From Atherinomorus stipes (lineage: Eukaryota; Chordata; Actinopteri; Atheriniformes; Atherinidae), in NCBI GenBank assembly GCA_023101725.1, contig JALJCO010003469.1, positions 744,001 through 808,000 on the forward strand: a stretch of 64,000 nt of DNA. The letters are read 5' to 3'. Shown here one piece after another: positions 15,416 through 27,420 of this stretch (positions are counted from its first letter, which is position 1; the number at the start of each line of letters is the position of its first letter). Position numbers and translations under genes: made by a program. The notes under the pieces were generated by a model. That model saw only the letters and a program-made list of their open reading frames with translations. It did no database searches and was not told the DNA's origin.

Positions 15416-16126
15416 GGCCCAATCCCAAGGTTCCCCCTACTTTCAACCACTAGCTCTTACTCACTACCATTAGACCTCGCCCACTATCAAATTGAAGCCA
15501 CAAGGGGTAGGGCTTTGTTATCTTCCCTATGAATTAGGACACCACTTGCTGCATTTACGTTAAGGCACGTAAGCGACTGCGTAGTGACGCTTGCACATAC
15601 GTCTCACCATAAAAACACACCCAGCAACAACACAGAGTTAACCCGTTGCGGTCATTTTTCTTTTTTCAGCATTCATCATGCTTCGGTTGATTAGGTAAAA
15701 CAAAACAACCACACGGGAAAGAAGTCGCCATGATGACTGTTGTCTCTTGTTAACTGCCAAAAAAGCCTTTGCAAGCTTTTCATCAGTATTTTAGCCTAGC
15801 TTGCGTAGCTAGTCTGGCTAATGTTACGAGCAAATGTGTAATTTGAGCTTTCTTCTCAGAGTCCTGACGCTCTCCGGAGGTTGCTGTTGTTGTTTGATTC
15901 GTAATGACGTACAGCTCTCTAAGCCTTTTCTCTGGCCCTTCCTCAGCAAGTCAGCATCTGACGTCCCTTGCTCTGAAGGGCTAGATTCATAGTCCCTACC
16001 CCTCGTTATGTCCACTACCTCTACATGCAAAGAGGAAGTGGGACAGCACTACCTTCACAGGATTGCGCAAAATTTAGGGGTTGGGCAAAATAGAAGGGCT
16101 AGTGGGTGTATTGGGACGGACTCTTC
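15416..16126 (+). mobile_element. Non-autonomous DNA transposon, copy 1 of 2
   Basis: The ends GGCCCAATCCCAA and TTGGGACGGAC form a terminal inverted repeat, with the first bases of the right end degraded. The whole length aligns in inverted orientation with 49296-49953, sharing blocks such as CCCCTACTTTCAAC, AGCCACAAGGGGTA, CATCATGCTTCGGTTGATTA, GCCTTTGCAAGC, CTCCGGAGGTTGCT, TCTGGCCCTTCCTC and GTCCACTACC. No frame encodes a transposase. I cannot assign a superfamily from these ends. Confidence 0.8.
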
Positions 16127-17484
16127 GTCATCTTGGTTTATTTTGGGCTTCAACAGCATGACCTGGCTCTTATGGATCTCATCAAAAGTTTAACACATGT
16201 TCAATATCCTACAAAAACTGCAATGAAGCAATTAAAAAAAAAAAGAAAGAAACTTGAGGTCTCGATGTAAACAAGTCAGATATTCTGGAAAGGCCTGTTT
16301 TCATGACACGAGTTTCTCTTCTGGATGTTTCTGTCTTGCTTCTATTTGTGTATTTGTCTCCAGGCAGAAGTCAGAAGAGTCTCTGAGCTTCAGTCTAAAT
16401 GATGAGCAGCACACAGACAGAGAGGCTTTCTGGAAATTATGATCTGAGATTCTCTCTAAAGTTTAGTTAGAAAAAAGTCCACTTTGTAGAAGAGTTGCGT
16501 GTAAGTGAGAACAAGAGGGAAATGAAATGCTCTGATAAAGTTCTTGGCCTGTGGGGTGTAAATCATGCTGTGCTGACCTGTATATTAGCTCTTTATGTTG
16601 TGTTTACGACCGTAGACAAATCAGTTAGCCCACAGGATATTTACACCAGCTCCCTGACAGACTCCTTCAACTTTAGTGGTGCTTAGGCTCGCTGCAAGAC
16701 TGCATTATGGTTTGCCCCACCCAACTCACCCCCAAAAACACTTACACAGTTTCCCTGAGTCCAGTTTATTTATTGTACAACGGTGCAACCACCTTCCGTC
16801 CAATTAAAGCTGAGTGCTGGCTTTGTGCAGACCCCTGTTCATCATCTCCCTCAGAGGAGCTGTTAGAGGTGGCGGTGGGGGGGGCTGTGCTCTCACTTTC
16901 CATATGACCTGCCATCAGGGGTCAGGAGAACCAGGTGGGTAAGTCCTGATTGGCTCAGAGGAAAAGCTACAGGGAAAAGCAAAGGAATTAAAAGAATGCA
17001 GGTGGTGGGGGGGATAAAGATAAAAAAAAAAAGATAAAAAAAAAATAGAGAGAGAGCTGTGTATGAATAATAAGCATTTATATATTAAAAAAAAATCTAA
17101 ACACAGTGAACTTTATTTCCATTTCTTACTTAATCACATGTGAATAGAAATCATCACATTGCTTTCAGGCTCAAAACCCTGTAACACAGGAAGCCAAAAA
17201 AGGACGATGATGATGTATGCTGGTGGTGAGGAGACATCAGCTGCTAATTTAACTTTTAAATAACAATTAAAGCTCACAGACATCTCCTCCAGTAACTGTT
17301 CCTGAGCACAGAGGTGATTTTCAGTGCTGTTAATGCTAATATCAATCCTGCCAGCATCATACAGTGTTCTCCCAAACCAGAGCAGGCAGTCTGGCAGCAA
17401 TAACTCTTCAAACTTTTCACCAGAAAGCCTCTCGTGTAGAGAAGCAACATTCTCTGATGCTCAAAGCTTCAAAAAATAAGACTT

Positions 17485-17487
<3 letters not shown>
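16127..17487. other. No gene recognised; A-rich tracts
   Basis: Contains an oligo-A stretch near 16231-16251 and A-rich runs at about 17020-17050 and 17085-17095. Short frames carry no recognisable domain. Confidence 0.45.

Positions 17488-17489
<2 letters not shown>

Positions 17490-17516
<27 letters not shown>
17490..17516. repeat. (TA)n microsatellite
   Basis: Uninterrupted TA repeats of about 13 units. Confidence 0.95.
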
Positions 17517-17559
17517 TCGTACTGTACACATCAACATTGGTAATATCAGCAAGAAACAT

Positions 17560-17905
17560 TTTTAGATGTGGGGAAAAGGATTTGTAAAAGCCTTCCTCCC
17601 ACATCTAAACTGGGAGCTGGTTCCATAGAGAGAGGTCTGATAACTGGAGGTTCTGCCTCCCATTACTTTTAGAACCCCTTGGGACCAGCAGTAAACCTGC
17701 AGTCTGAGAATGAAATGACCTGAAAGGGAAAGTCTGGAACTCAGATCTTTAACACCCAATGGCGCTTAGTCACTAAGACTTTGGGGGAAGAAGAATTTTA
17801 AATGCTGTTCTAGATTTAATAGGAAGCCGATGAGAAGAAGATAAAACCGGAGAAATATAATCACTGCTGATAACCAGGAAATGCAGTTTCTGATATGGAA
17901 GCAGC
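17560..17905 (-). pseudogene. L2-type LINE reverse transcriptase, 3' fragment
   Basis: The minus strand reads, across frames, pieces that match the conserved end of the fish L2-type LINE ORF: YISPVLSSLHWLP-like and TAFKILLL near 17800-17860, SQTAGLL near 17700, then a segment matching GGRAFSYQ...LWNQLPV near 17600-17650. The same segment of ORF is better kept at 24240-24700, which makes the identification firm. The intact family protein carries an endonuclease and a reverse transcriptase and copies its own mRNA at a nicked target site. Only about 110 codons survive, with stops and frameshifts. Confidence 0.75.
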
Positions 17906-19335
17906 AGATTTTAAACAGACATGAACACCAGCAGGATCACCATTATTCCTGATGTTGCGTATGCTGGCGATCAGGGAATGCTGGGAATGATGACCACCAG
18001 CCTATCTATTCCCATTATTTTGGGAACTTGCAAGGGTGGCGCCATTTGACTTCCGGTTGTGTTGAGATTTCTTGTTGCTATTCACATCCATAGCATTCAT
18101 AGCGATGCCCACCACTTTGCCACTGACATGAAACAGCACTTTAACCATTATTATAGTATTTATTACGTTCAACAGTGTCACAAACAACTGGAGAAAGAGG
18201 TGAGAGATCTTAAAACACATTTGTATCGATCACAGCAAGAAACATACCGAATATTGCAGGCCACCGTTAGGGTTGCTATTTCTCTGTAAATAGGAACCCC
18301 CTGCCACCCACCCTACCCCTCCCCACTTGAATCGATTATCTTATACAATAACTTTCTGCTTCTTTCCTCACAGTGTCTATCTCACTTAGGGATGAAAATC
18401 TTAAAGTCAGCTGGTCTGTGTAACATCTCATCTGCAGACAACCTGATCCCAGCCTGTTGACGTGATGTCAGCTGATCTCAGCGACATATTATTATGTTCA
18501 TACTAACTCATACCTCCAAGCCAAACTCGTGCAGATTTATGCTGTAGCATTTATTCATTTTATCACGTATGTCATAACTCGAAATCTGAAGTAATTTACC
18601 AGTGAAGCACACTTTTATGTTCAGTACATTTTAGCATCAGGGGAATTATTTATTATGATTTTATTATCATGCTACAATACGAAGCATAAACTACAGGGGG
18701 TGACGTCTTTGATACTGGCACATGTTACCGGACTCTTCTAACCTACACAGATTGAGATGCCACATACTTAATAAAAGACAGATCGCACATTTCATCTCTC
18801 TTCGTATCTGTGTGTGACTTTCTCGACAGAGCGCACCACATGCTAATCGAGTTTCCAGCAGAGTATCACGTTTTTCACGCTTAATATTCCAAATCTGCGT
18901 TCATCCACCCACTCCATGGACTTTATCAACCTCCATCTGAAGTTTTCAAAATAGTTTGTTTAGTTTCCTCTCAGCTAAGTCACTGCATCTCGCTATGTGG
19001 GCGAACGTGTTTTTAAATGTAACTAACGAGCTGCAGCTAGCGATCGGAAATGTCAACACAATTCTGGAAGACGAGGATGTTTAGAAGTAAATGGGGCAAA
19101 AAAAGGTGAATGATATGTTTGTGGATATTAAACAATTGCTAAACTTGCTGTCTTCTAGTTTAAAGCAGGATGTGTGCGTGAGTGGGTGTGTGTGAGCAAG
19201 TGTGTTTAACCAGACGAGACTATCTGAGCCTCTCTGGGACACACACATTATCCATCAATCATATCTAGGAAATGAAATATCTCTCCCCTCCTTTGTGCTT
19301 TAATTTGACCCAGTAAGCAAACACAGCAACACTTG
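17906..19335. other. No gene recognised
   Basis: A 76-codon plus-strand frame at 18059-18289 ends in a short charged, possibly helical stretch (QLEKEVRDLKTHL) but has no homologue I recognise. The remainder is ordinary non-coding sequence. Confidence 0.4.
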
Positions 19336-19339
19336 ACCT

Positions 19340-19858
19340 TTGCTTCATCTCATCTTTCTCTCCGCCTGCATTCTCAGCAGTCGCTTTCTCTCCATCTCTC
19401 TTTCTTCCTCCATCATCTTCCCTCCATCACTTTCTTCTCATTAATTTCTCTCATATCACCCATTTCTTATTTCCTTTCCCTTTTTACTTCCATTTGTCTC
19501 ATTCTGTTCTTTGACACCTTCCACATCTTTCTTTCTCTCTTTATCCATCACCTTTTTACATTCACACTTCTCCAAACCTTTAACTCTCCCCCTGCTAATG
19601 ATTTCTCACCAGTCTCCCTGTTTCATCGTCCTTCTCTTCTCTATTTTCCTCTCATCTTTGTTGTCCTATCCTCTCTTCCTCTCATCTTTCCTTTCCTCTT
19701 TTATGTCACTTTTTTTCCACCTGTCTCTTTTCTCCAGTTCTTTTAATCATTTTGAGTTTTTCTCCAGTACTCTCCACTTCCACCCATCTGTTCTCCCTTT
19801 GTCCTCCACCTATTTTTCCTTCCCCATCCCTTTCTCTCTCCATCCCTCCTTCTGCTGA
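19340..19858. repeat. Pyrimidine-rich tract
   Basis: About 520 bp strongly biased to C and T on the plus strand (many CTCTTTCC, TTCTCC and TCCATC groups), without a strict repeat unit. Overlapping long open frames of 137 and 115 codons are rich in Ser, Phe, Leu and Pro; they follow from the pyrimidine bias and are not likely proteins. Confidence 0.85.
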
Positions 19859-19860
19859 GT

Positions 19861-20940
19861 GAACTGATGTGTTGATGATTGACGAGCTGCAGTGGACCGG
19901 ACCGTCGTTCAGACTGTGAGTTTCTGTGTGTGCGTTGTGTGCCGGAGAGGCCGAGCGTAATAACACTGACACAGCGCTCTGAGAAAAAGAGGAGACTATT
20001 GCCACGGCAACAACTGATGATTAGATTTCACACTAAAAATGGCTGTTGTCATCAGCAGTTGAGGAAATGATTCTGCTTCTTGCATATCTCCAAAAGAAAG
20101 TCTTTGGGATGAGAATATAAAAGAGAGCCAATTAATTGGGGAAGTAGAGATAGAGGGAAGTGGAGGAGAATGAGGGGGATTACAACCAAATGTCACTAAC
20201 AATTAATTTTCCATTGCACAAAGGCAGAAAATGAAGAGAGGCATAATCTGTTCAAGTCAATCAGATCCTAAATTCCTGTGACAAGCGGGATCTATGATTA
20301 AGTGTCTGCTTCATTGCTGAGGTACTTTAATTAATCTATTTTATTCCTTGTCATCACTTTTGGTTCCTATAAGTTGTTAGGAGGGGGGCTCTGATAGAAT
20401 AACAAGCTTCTGTCAAGGTAATCAGGGACTTGCATCATCATAAATGTCATTCAGGAAGAAGTCGTCCTCATCCTGTCTGTCGGCTGGACAAACAGAGACT
20501 CATCCATCATCAACAACACTTCACTCTGTCAGGTTGCTTCATCTTCATGTTAAAATATCTGTCGTGTTCCCTCGGGATCTTTGGGATTGTTAAAATGTCC
20601 CCACTCCCTCAGAAATCTCCTGTCTAGCACTGAAAATATGGTGGCCAACACGGGACATGTTTCTGACTGAAAACATTTTCATCTGTAATGTTTTTCTTGC
20701 AGTTTCCTTTTTCCAACGGATGAATCAGAAGGGTTGTAAGGTTGTCCCTATGACTTAAAAGAAGAAATTGAATTTTAAAATTCTTCAGGGGAAACGCCTT
20801 CCAAAAGACCATCCCATCTGAGGAAACACAACCAGAAAGGAGGTCAAAAACTAAGGGAAGACTTAAAAAAAAAATCCATAATTACCCACAAGAGTTTAGC
20901 TGTGCCGCTGCAGCAGCACACCTGATTTAAACTAACTGGT
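19861..20940. other. No gene recognised
   Basis: Ordinary sequence with short unrelated frames. Confidence 0.45.
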
Positions 20941-20949
20941 CGTTAACAG

Positions 20950-21325
20950 GTTTATGATACAATACAATATGATACGATGCAATGTAATATGATGTGATGC
21001 AATTCGATATGATGCGTTGCAATACAATGCAGTACGATACAATGCGATACAATACAATACGATAAAATACAATATACAATACAATGTGATACAATATGAT
21101 GAGATATGAAATGATACAATACGATACAATGCGATATGATACGATGCTCTATGATACGATTCAATATGATGTGATACAATATGATACAATACGATGCAAT
21201 GCGATGCGGTACAATGTGATACTATCCATTACAATACAATGTGATACAATACAAGACGATGCAATATGGTACAGTGCAGTACGATACAATACAATATCAT
21301 ACAATAGGATATGATGCAATACACC
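20950..21325. repeat. Degenerate ATACA/ATGCG pentamer satellite
   Basis: About 375 bp made of 5 bp steps such as GATAC AATAC GATGC AATAT GATGT, i.e. a repeating GATRY/AATRY pattern. The near-strict 5 bp period keeps frames open, which explains the Ile/Tyr/Ser- and His-rich open frames on both strands. Confidence 0.93.
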
Positions 21326-22470
21326 TTTATTGTTAGAAATGTCTGAAATTTGTTTAGCATCACATCAGAATTTAAAAACAAACTGTTGGGGACCCCTGCC
21401 ATTTGCATTAGGGGTTCCTTACATCTGATCTAAAACCCGGCTGAATAGTGGCCTCAAACTGTTATGCATTGGACTTAAATTAATAAAACATCATCAATCC
21501 CCAAAATATAAATCATTTTACAGCATAAAGAATCATTTACTGTTATTAATCGACAATTAAATGTTTCAATTATACTAAATAAAAGATTAAGATGAAACCA
21601 ACGCTCACTTATCACAAATTCTTAATGAGGATACAGCTTTTGGTTAATGCACCGTTGCAAATTAGCCTCAGTCAATGTACAGATGTAATAATGACGATCC
21701 GTCTTTTCAATATTCCAAGAAAACTCAAACATGATAATCAGAATAGAATATAAGCCTCCAGAAATAGATTAGGCAAGATCAAAAACTGGTGAGCCTCAGA
21801 CATTTTAAATCCACTGGAGGACTTTGGTCTTGGCATGAAATAAACATACATTTTACCAGGACCTCAGTTTTTTCTTCTGATTGAACTGTTTTCTCATAAA
21901 TAACCTAAATCTTTAGAAAATCAAACCCAACACACCCACTTATAATCTGTCATGAATCCTGAACTTTAAGCATCGACCCAAAAACTCAACCCTTCACCAG
22001 ATGGTGTTTTAATAATTTACCAGTGAACAGCTGAGGATTCATCCCAGTTGCAGACTGAGTTATGAAAATGAACAGCTCCCCAGAAATTGCTGCATCATCT
22101 CTATGGGAATCAGGGAAAACAGTTATCCAATGAAAAATTAGCTTCAGTCATCACATTAAAGAGAGAAAAACAGAAGTGGGGAATCTGTTGAAAGCAAATA
22201 AATGAAAGACAATTCCTGTAGAGGTGAGCAAACTTTACCTGAACTAAAGAAAACTGGTTTATCCTCTAACAGTTGGAATACCAAAAGTCTCATACAACAA
22301 TGAATACTGATTTACAACACTAACTTAAAATAGCATTTATTTTATGCATGATAGACTAGTGTAGAAAATCAAGAATACTTCACTTGCTTGAGAAAAAAAT
22401 GAATATCAGAACAGAAAATGAGACTACCGATGCGGGCATGAAAAACTTCTGCCTTTTTCTGCCAGACAAG
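21326..22470. other. No gene or repeat recognised
   Basis: AT-rich unique-looking sequence without supportable ORF. Confidence 0.45.
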
Positions 22471-22498
22471 GTGCAGTAATAGTGCACTATTACTGCAC
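22471..22498. repeat. 28 bp perfect palindrome
   Basis: Positions 22471-22498 are an exact palindrome centred on the AGTGCACT core, with flanking half-sites GTGCAGTAAT and ATTACTGCAC. It lies directly beside a 1.4 kb homopolymer-rich block. Confidence 0.9.
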
Positions 22499-22514
22499 TA
22501 TCACTGGCTGAACG

Positions 22515-23890
22515 ATTTGTCGGGGGGGAAAAAGAGGGGGAGGGAAATGAGAAGGGGGAGGGGGGAAAAGGAGGAGATTTGATAAGGTTGGGGGGGGGGG
22601 GGGGTAGGAAGAATGAAGGTGGCGCAAAGCGGGTGATCGAAAAAGTAATGGAAAGGTGGGGGGAGGACACAATCAATAGGGAAGGGGGAAAAAAAAAATA
22701 AATAAAAAAAATAAAAAAAAAAAAAAAAAAATCTAAGGAAGGATAAAGAAAAAAATGCAAAAAAATAAAAAACAAAACAAAAAATAAAAAACAAAAAAAA
22801 AAAAAAAGAACAACCAGAGAAAAAAAAGAAAAGAAAAATAAACAAATAATAAAATGGAATAAAAAAAGTAAATAAAAGAAAATATAAGAAAAAAAAAAAT
22901 AAAAAAAATAATAAATAATAAAAATAAATATAAAATTATAAAAATAAATAAAAATAAAAAAATGAATGAAAAAAAAAAAGAATAAAAATATTATTTTCAT
23001 AAAAATAATTATAATGAAAAATATAATAAAAAATAATCAAATTTTCATAAAAAAAAAAAAAAAAAAAAAAGAAAAAAACAAAAAAAACCATAAAACAAAA
23101 AAAAACAGGGGAACAGGGGAAAAAAAAAAAAAAAAAAAAAAAAAAAATAAAAAAAAATAAAAAATCAAAAAAAAAATGAATTAAAATTAAAAATAAAATA
23201 AAAAAAAAAACAAAAGACAAGACAAAGCTGCTAAGTCTAAGAGAGGAAAAAAAAAAAAGAGAAGAATAAAAATACACTGAAAGAGGAAGGAAAAAAGAGA
23301 AAAAAAAAAAAGGAGAAGGGGTAAATCTAACACCATCCCACCCCCCCCCCCCCCCTCACACTTGAGACAGAAGGACAGAAAAATACAAAAAATAGAACAA
23401 GAAAATAGACAAAAAACAAGAAATCAAAAAATAAGAAAAAAAACTAAATTAAACTTCTGCTGGGGAGCAAATAGGACAAAAATAATAAATAATTAATATA
23501 TTTCTTTCATGGCAGGACAAAACAGAAAATGGTTAACAAAATACAAAAATAAACATAACACCAAGCAAAAGGATCAGGAGATTATAATAAATGAAAAAAG
23601 GAGAAATATTTAAATAATTATTAAAAAATAAAAAAAAAAAGGAGAAAAAAAAAAAATAATAGAAATGCAAATATTATTATAATTTAAATAAAAAAAAAAA
23701 AGAAAAATAAGGAGAAAAAAACATAAAAAAAACTATGAAATGAGGAGCGGAGGTGTTGATAATGAGAGAAACGAGCGAAAGGAGGCGAGAGAACGAAAAA
23801 ATCCTCAGCGCGACGGGGGCGCAAGGGGGGGAGAAAATGAGGGGGGAGAAGTTAATTGGGGCAGGTGGGGGGGGCCCCCCCCTCCCCCCG
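22515..23890. repeat. Purine/poly-A/poly-G low-complexity block
   Basis: Begins with G-rich blocks (22515-22690), then about 1 kb of nearly pure A with scattered T, G and C, A runs above 20 bases at 23050-23070 and 23120-23147, a C run at 23340-23355, and ends in GGGGGGGCCCCCCCCTCCCC near 23872-23889. All long Phe- or Lys-rich open frames here are products of composition. The block could be a true low-complexity locus or poorly resolved sequence. Confidence 0.85.
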
Positions 23891-24034
23891 CCCTGTGAAT
23901 ACGTCATCACGCACAGTGTCCAAACTTGGCATGTGGCATTCATTTATGCTCTGAAATCGTTTCCCCTTGGCACACAGGCGTTTCTCTGTGTGATTGAATT
24001 AGCAGACAGGTCGCTGTTAAGTGGCAAAAAGGGG

Positions 24035-24095
24035 AACTTTTACATTCCCTGGGGCATACACATGCGGTTCTGTATGCCCCAGGGAATGAAAATTC
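24035..24095. repeat. Perfect 18 bp stem hairpin
   Basis: The arm at 24043-24060 (CATTCCCTGGGGCATACA) is the exact reverse complement of 24071-24088, with a 10-base loop between. A few further pairs (TTT with AAA) follow below one mismatch. Confidence 0.9.
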
Positions 24096-24139
24096 AGGCC
24101 TTGGGGACCTGCAAACTGGAAGTTTGAATTGAATCTGAT

Positions 24140-25062
24140 TAACGGTTGAATCTATTCAACCGTTGATGGGAGAGGAAGAGCCCAGTGCATCATGAACGTC
24201 CCGCAGCAGTCTAAACCTATAGCAGCTTAACAAAGGGAAGGCTAGCCATCCCTAACTATAAGACGTATCATAAAGGAAGGTTTTAAGCCTAATCTTAAAG
24301 GTAGAGAGGGTGTCTGCCTCCTGAACCTGAATTGGTAACTGATTCCATAATAGGGGGCCTGATAGCCAAACGCTCTGCCTCCCATTCTACTCTTAGAGAC
24401 CCTTGGAACCACCAGAAGACCTGCAGTTTAGAGAGCGAAGTGCTCTGCTTGGAATATATGGAACTATGAGATCTCTAATATATAATGGAGCTTGGTCATG
24501 GAGAGCTTTATATGTGAGAAGAAGAATTTTAAATTCTATCCTGGATTTAACAGGGAGCCAATGAAGAGAAGCTAGAACTGGAGAAATATGATCTCTCCTG
24601 CTGGTTCTAGTCAGAACCCTAACTGCAGCATTCTGGATCAGCTGGAGACTTTTCAAGGCATATTTGGGGCAGCCCAATAATAAGGAATTACAGTAATCCA
24701 ATCTGGAAGTAACAAAAGCATGGACTATTTTTTCTGCATCGTCCTGAGATAAGATGTTCCTAATTTTAGGTGAAAGAAGGCGGTTCTAGAAACCTGTTTT
24801 ATATGGGAGTTGAAAGACAAATCCTGGTCAAAAATGACTCCAAGATTCTTCACTGTAGTGCTGGAAGCTAAATTAATGCCATCCAGATCAATTATAAAGC
24901 TAGATAATTTAGTTCTGAGTTTTTCAGGTCCAAAGACTATAACCTCGGTCTTGTCTGAATTTAGACGCAGAAAGTTCAGGGTCATCCAGGTCTTTATGTC
25001 ACTAAGACATCTTTGTAATCTAACAAACTGATTGGTTTCATCAGGCTTCATAGATAAGTATA
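24140..25062 (-). pseudogene. L2-type LINE, 5'-truncated reverse transcriptase
   Basis: The minus strand reads the C-terminal half of an L2-clade (fish Maui-like) reverse transcriptase. It starts at YLSMKPDETNQ, the sequence that directly follows the catalytic YADD box in this family, and continues DIKTWMTLNFLRLNSDKTEV, NLGVIFDQDLSFNSHIKQVS, then after a frame change near 24710 MDYCNSLLLGCPK, LIQNAAVRVLTRTSRRDHIS, LASLHWLPVKSRIEFKILLL, and finally QEADTLSTFKIRLKTFL near 24260-24310. The family protein makes DNA from its own RNA at a nicked chromosomal site; this piece lacks the endonuclease and the catalytic aspartates and is dead. Truncation from the 5' side is usual for LINEs. The 3' UTR runs to about 24140 and ends in a 10 bp perfect stem with a 4-base loop (24141-24164). 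Confidence 0.93.
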
Positions 25063-26915
25063 TCTAAGTGTTTCAGTTTGCTGAGTATTTCTATTTCCAG
25101 ATACTGTTGGTCCTGGATTTTGCGCTTCTGACCTCACTTCCCGGTTCAAGACTTGGAGACATGAAGTGTTTGCTATACATTTTGGCTGAGGAGTTTTTGG
25201 TTAGTTATTGTTTCTTAACCAATTAAAGGTTATCTAAATGCTGGTCACTGTCACTTAAAAGATAGATGACAAGAAAGTGATTTTGTTTTGATGCTTCTTT
25301 TCATTCCAAGAACAAAACAGTTCCTTATGTAAAAACGGCCCATTAGGGGTTTCGGTTATATAGTTCTTCATAGGCACTACTCAAGGTCAGCATATAAAGG
25401 CAAGATAAAGACTCAACAAAGCAGAAAAAATTGTAAAATATAGTAAAACAGCAATAACATGCAAGATTGAAGTCATTGCAGCACCATAATTACTGCCTCT
25501 CTTAATGTTTTCTGCATAGCAACCACCATGGGTCTTACTGGTAATTACTTTTACACAGTTCATAGAAACTTTCAAATATCTCAACTGCAGAATTCCACCT
25601 ACGCCATCTTTTTTTTTTTTTTTTTTTTTTCCTTCGCCATCTTTGATTCTTAAGGGAGATCATCAGTCAATAAATGTATACACTGAATAGACAAGCAGCT
25701 GACTGGTCTCTGCAACTATCCCAAAGAAAATAAATGTGTCTGCAATAAAAAGAAAAAAAAAATTTTGATAGTCTGATCCCATCCAGGATCTTCCCTGTTT
25801 CTTAGTGTTGATGCAGAGCTCAAACCTGCAGGTGATGAAAGTGTTGTAGCTTCTTCCAGGTCCTAAACTCAGGATACTAGTCAGACCGCTGGCCTGAATC
25901 ACTTCCAGTCCTCCTGCAGTCAGATTGGTGAGTGGCGTAAGCAAAGCAGACGTTGATGGATAGAAGGAACAAGGGAGGAATAGAAAGACAGACATTTCTG
26001 TCAAACATTATGTTGTAAAACAAACTTGCTGTGGCTTATCGCTTGCAAATAATTATTTTGCCACCAAAACCCTTTTCTCAGTGTTGTTTTTGGTGTTTCA
26101 TAAAAGTAAACAGCTGTTCAGGTGTCGGAGGTGTGAGTAAAGTAAATAATATTTGAGTCAAAGTCACTTTTCCACTTGAAGCGCATTGCTGTATAAAATG
26201 CTTGTTTTTATCAGCTTTTAAGTGAAAAGCAGCATTTTTGCTGCAACTACCCCATGTTCTACTACAGATTACTAAAGAACGGAAAAAGCTAGAAACATTT
26301 TTTTTTTTCTAATGAAAGAACAGAGTCTAAGCCATACTTTGGTAAATTCAGTGTTTGCATATGGCTTAGTATATAATGTTCTGTGGCTCTCCAAAAAACA
26401 GTAAAAATACTTAAAAACCTTGGCAATATGGAGCACGGTGGTCTGAAAATGTCTGACAGTCAATGAGTTAAGATTTTATCTGCTTACAGTTCTACGGTGT
26501 GATTTTGTGATACTGGTTTTGGGCTACATCTGGAACTGAGAGAGCACAAAGAAACCATGAAATCATTGTTAATATTTTTGGTAATTGGGCAGAGATGGAC
26601 AATCCAGGTGCTACAAAATAAAAATCCTGCCATGTTTTTGCATCTGCCTGTACATTTGGAACAGGTGTTTTCACTAACGAGCTCATCACACCTGCAGAGG
26701 AGCTGTGCTGATTCAGCTGGGCTACTGATTGGTTTGAAGAACTGCTAGATGGGATGTTAACTTTAATGTGCACCTCTGCATTTAGGGAGATTTTCCCTAA
26801 AAATCTGGCTCTTATTTTGGCTGTAAATATGATAACTTTTTTACATAAAAATTTTCTTTCCATAATTTTCATTTATCTGACAGTATTTTATCCATGGGCC
26901 TCTCATGGTGCTGCT
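25063..26915. other. No gene recognised; poly-T tract
   Basis: Holds a poly-T run at 25610-25630. Minus-strand frames at 25663-26004 and 26492-26872 have no recognisable domain. Confidence 0.4.
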
Positions 26916-26919
26916 TTAA

Positions 26920-27211
26920 AGCTAGGGTTGGCAATGTTGGAAAAATGGTTTGAGCAAGCTACATTTTAAAAAAACACACCAATGTTTTACGAGCAGGTTA
27001 ACGATAACAGCCGAGTGGATAGCTTGTTTGCTTGATAGTAAACAGCTGACAAGCCACATCTCAACGGTTTAATGGGTGGTGGGAGGAGGAGGGTTTGTGG
27101 CTTCGGGAAAAATTACTGGGGGGAAAGAGTGTGTTGGCAAAAAGGGGGGGGGGTGTATAAAAAAAATTTTTTCATTTTTTTTTTTAGGGATGGAAGGGGG
27201 TGGGATTTAGT

Positions 27212-27261
<50 letters not shown>

Positions 27262-27420
27262 GGAACAAGAGGTGATGGGGGGGGGGGGGGGGGGTGGTAG
27301 GTCAGCACGGGAGGAGGGTAAAGCATTAATTTACTTGCCTCCAACTCCTTCTGTGGTGTAAAAAGTCTACACTGCAAACGCCAACAGCTCCAAGACTTCA
27401 TCTTTAGCTGTTGTGTTGTT
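26920..27420. mobile_element. MITE end with poly-G expansion
   Basis: The left margin TTTAAAGCTAGGGTTGGCAA matches, in opposite orientation, the margin at 34530-34555 (AAGCTAGGGATGGCAATTGC on the minus strand), so it looks like the terminus of a shared MITE family. From 27060 the sequence turns G-rich and carries uninterrupted G runs at 27214-27260 (47 bases) and 27277-27294 (18 bases). Confidence 0.5.

Noticed and set aside
18059..18289. Short coiled-coil protein
   Set aside because: The helical stretch is about 20 residues, there is no homologue I recognise, and the frame starts in a region with no promoter or splice evidence.
19333..19858. Long overlapping Ser/Phe/Leu-rich frames of 137 and 115 codons
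   Set aside because: They follow from the pyrimidine bias of the tract and show no domain or conservation signal.
20932..21314. Ile/Tyr/Ser/His-rich frames on both strands
   Set aside because: The 5 bp period repeat keeps several frames open at once.
22380..23277. 206-codon Phe-rich frame and neighbours
   Set aside because: They translate homopolymer A/T and G/C sequence; the composition explains the lack of stops.
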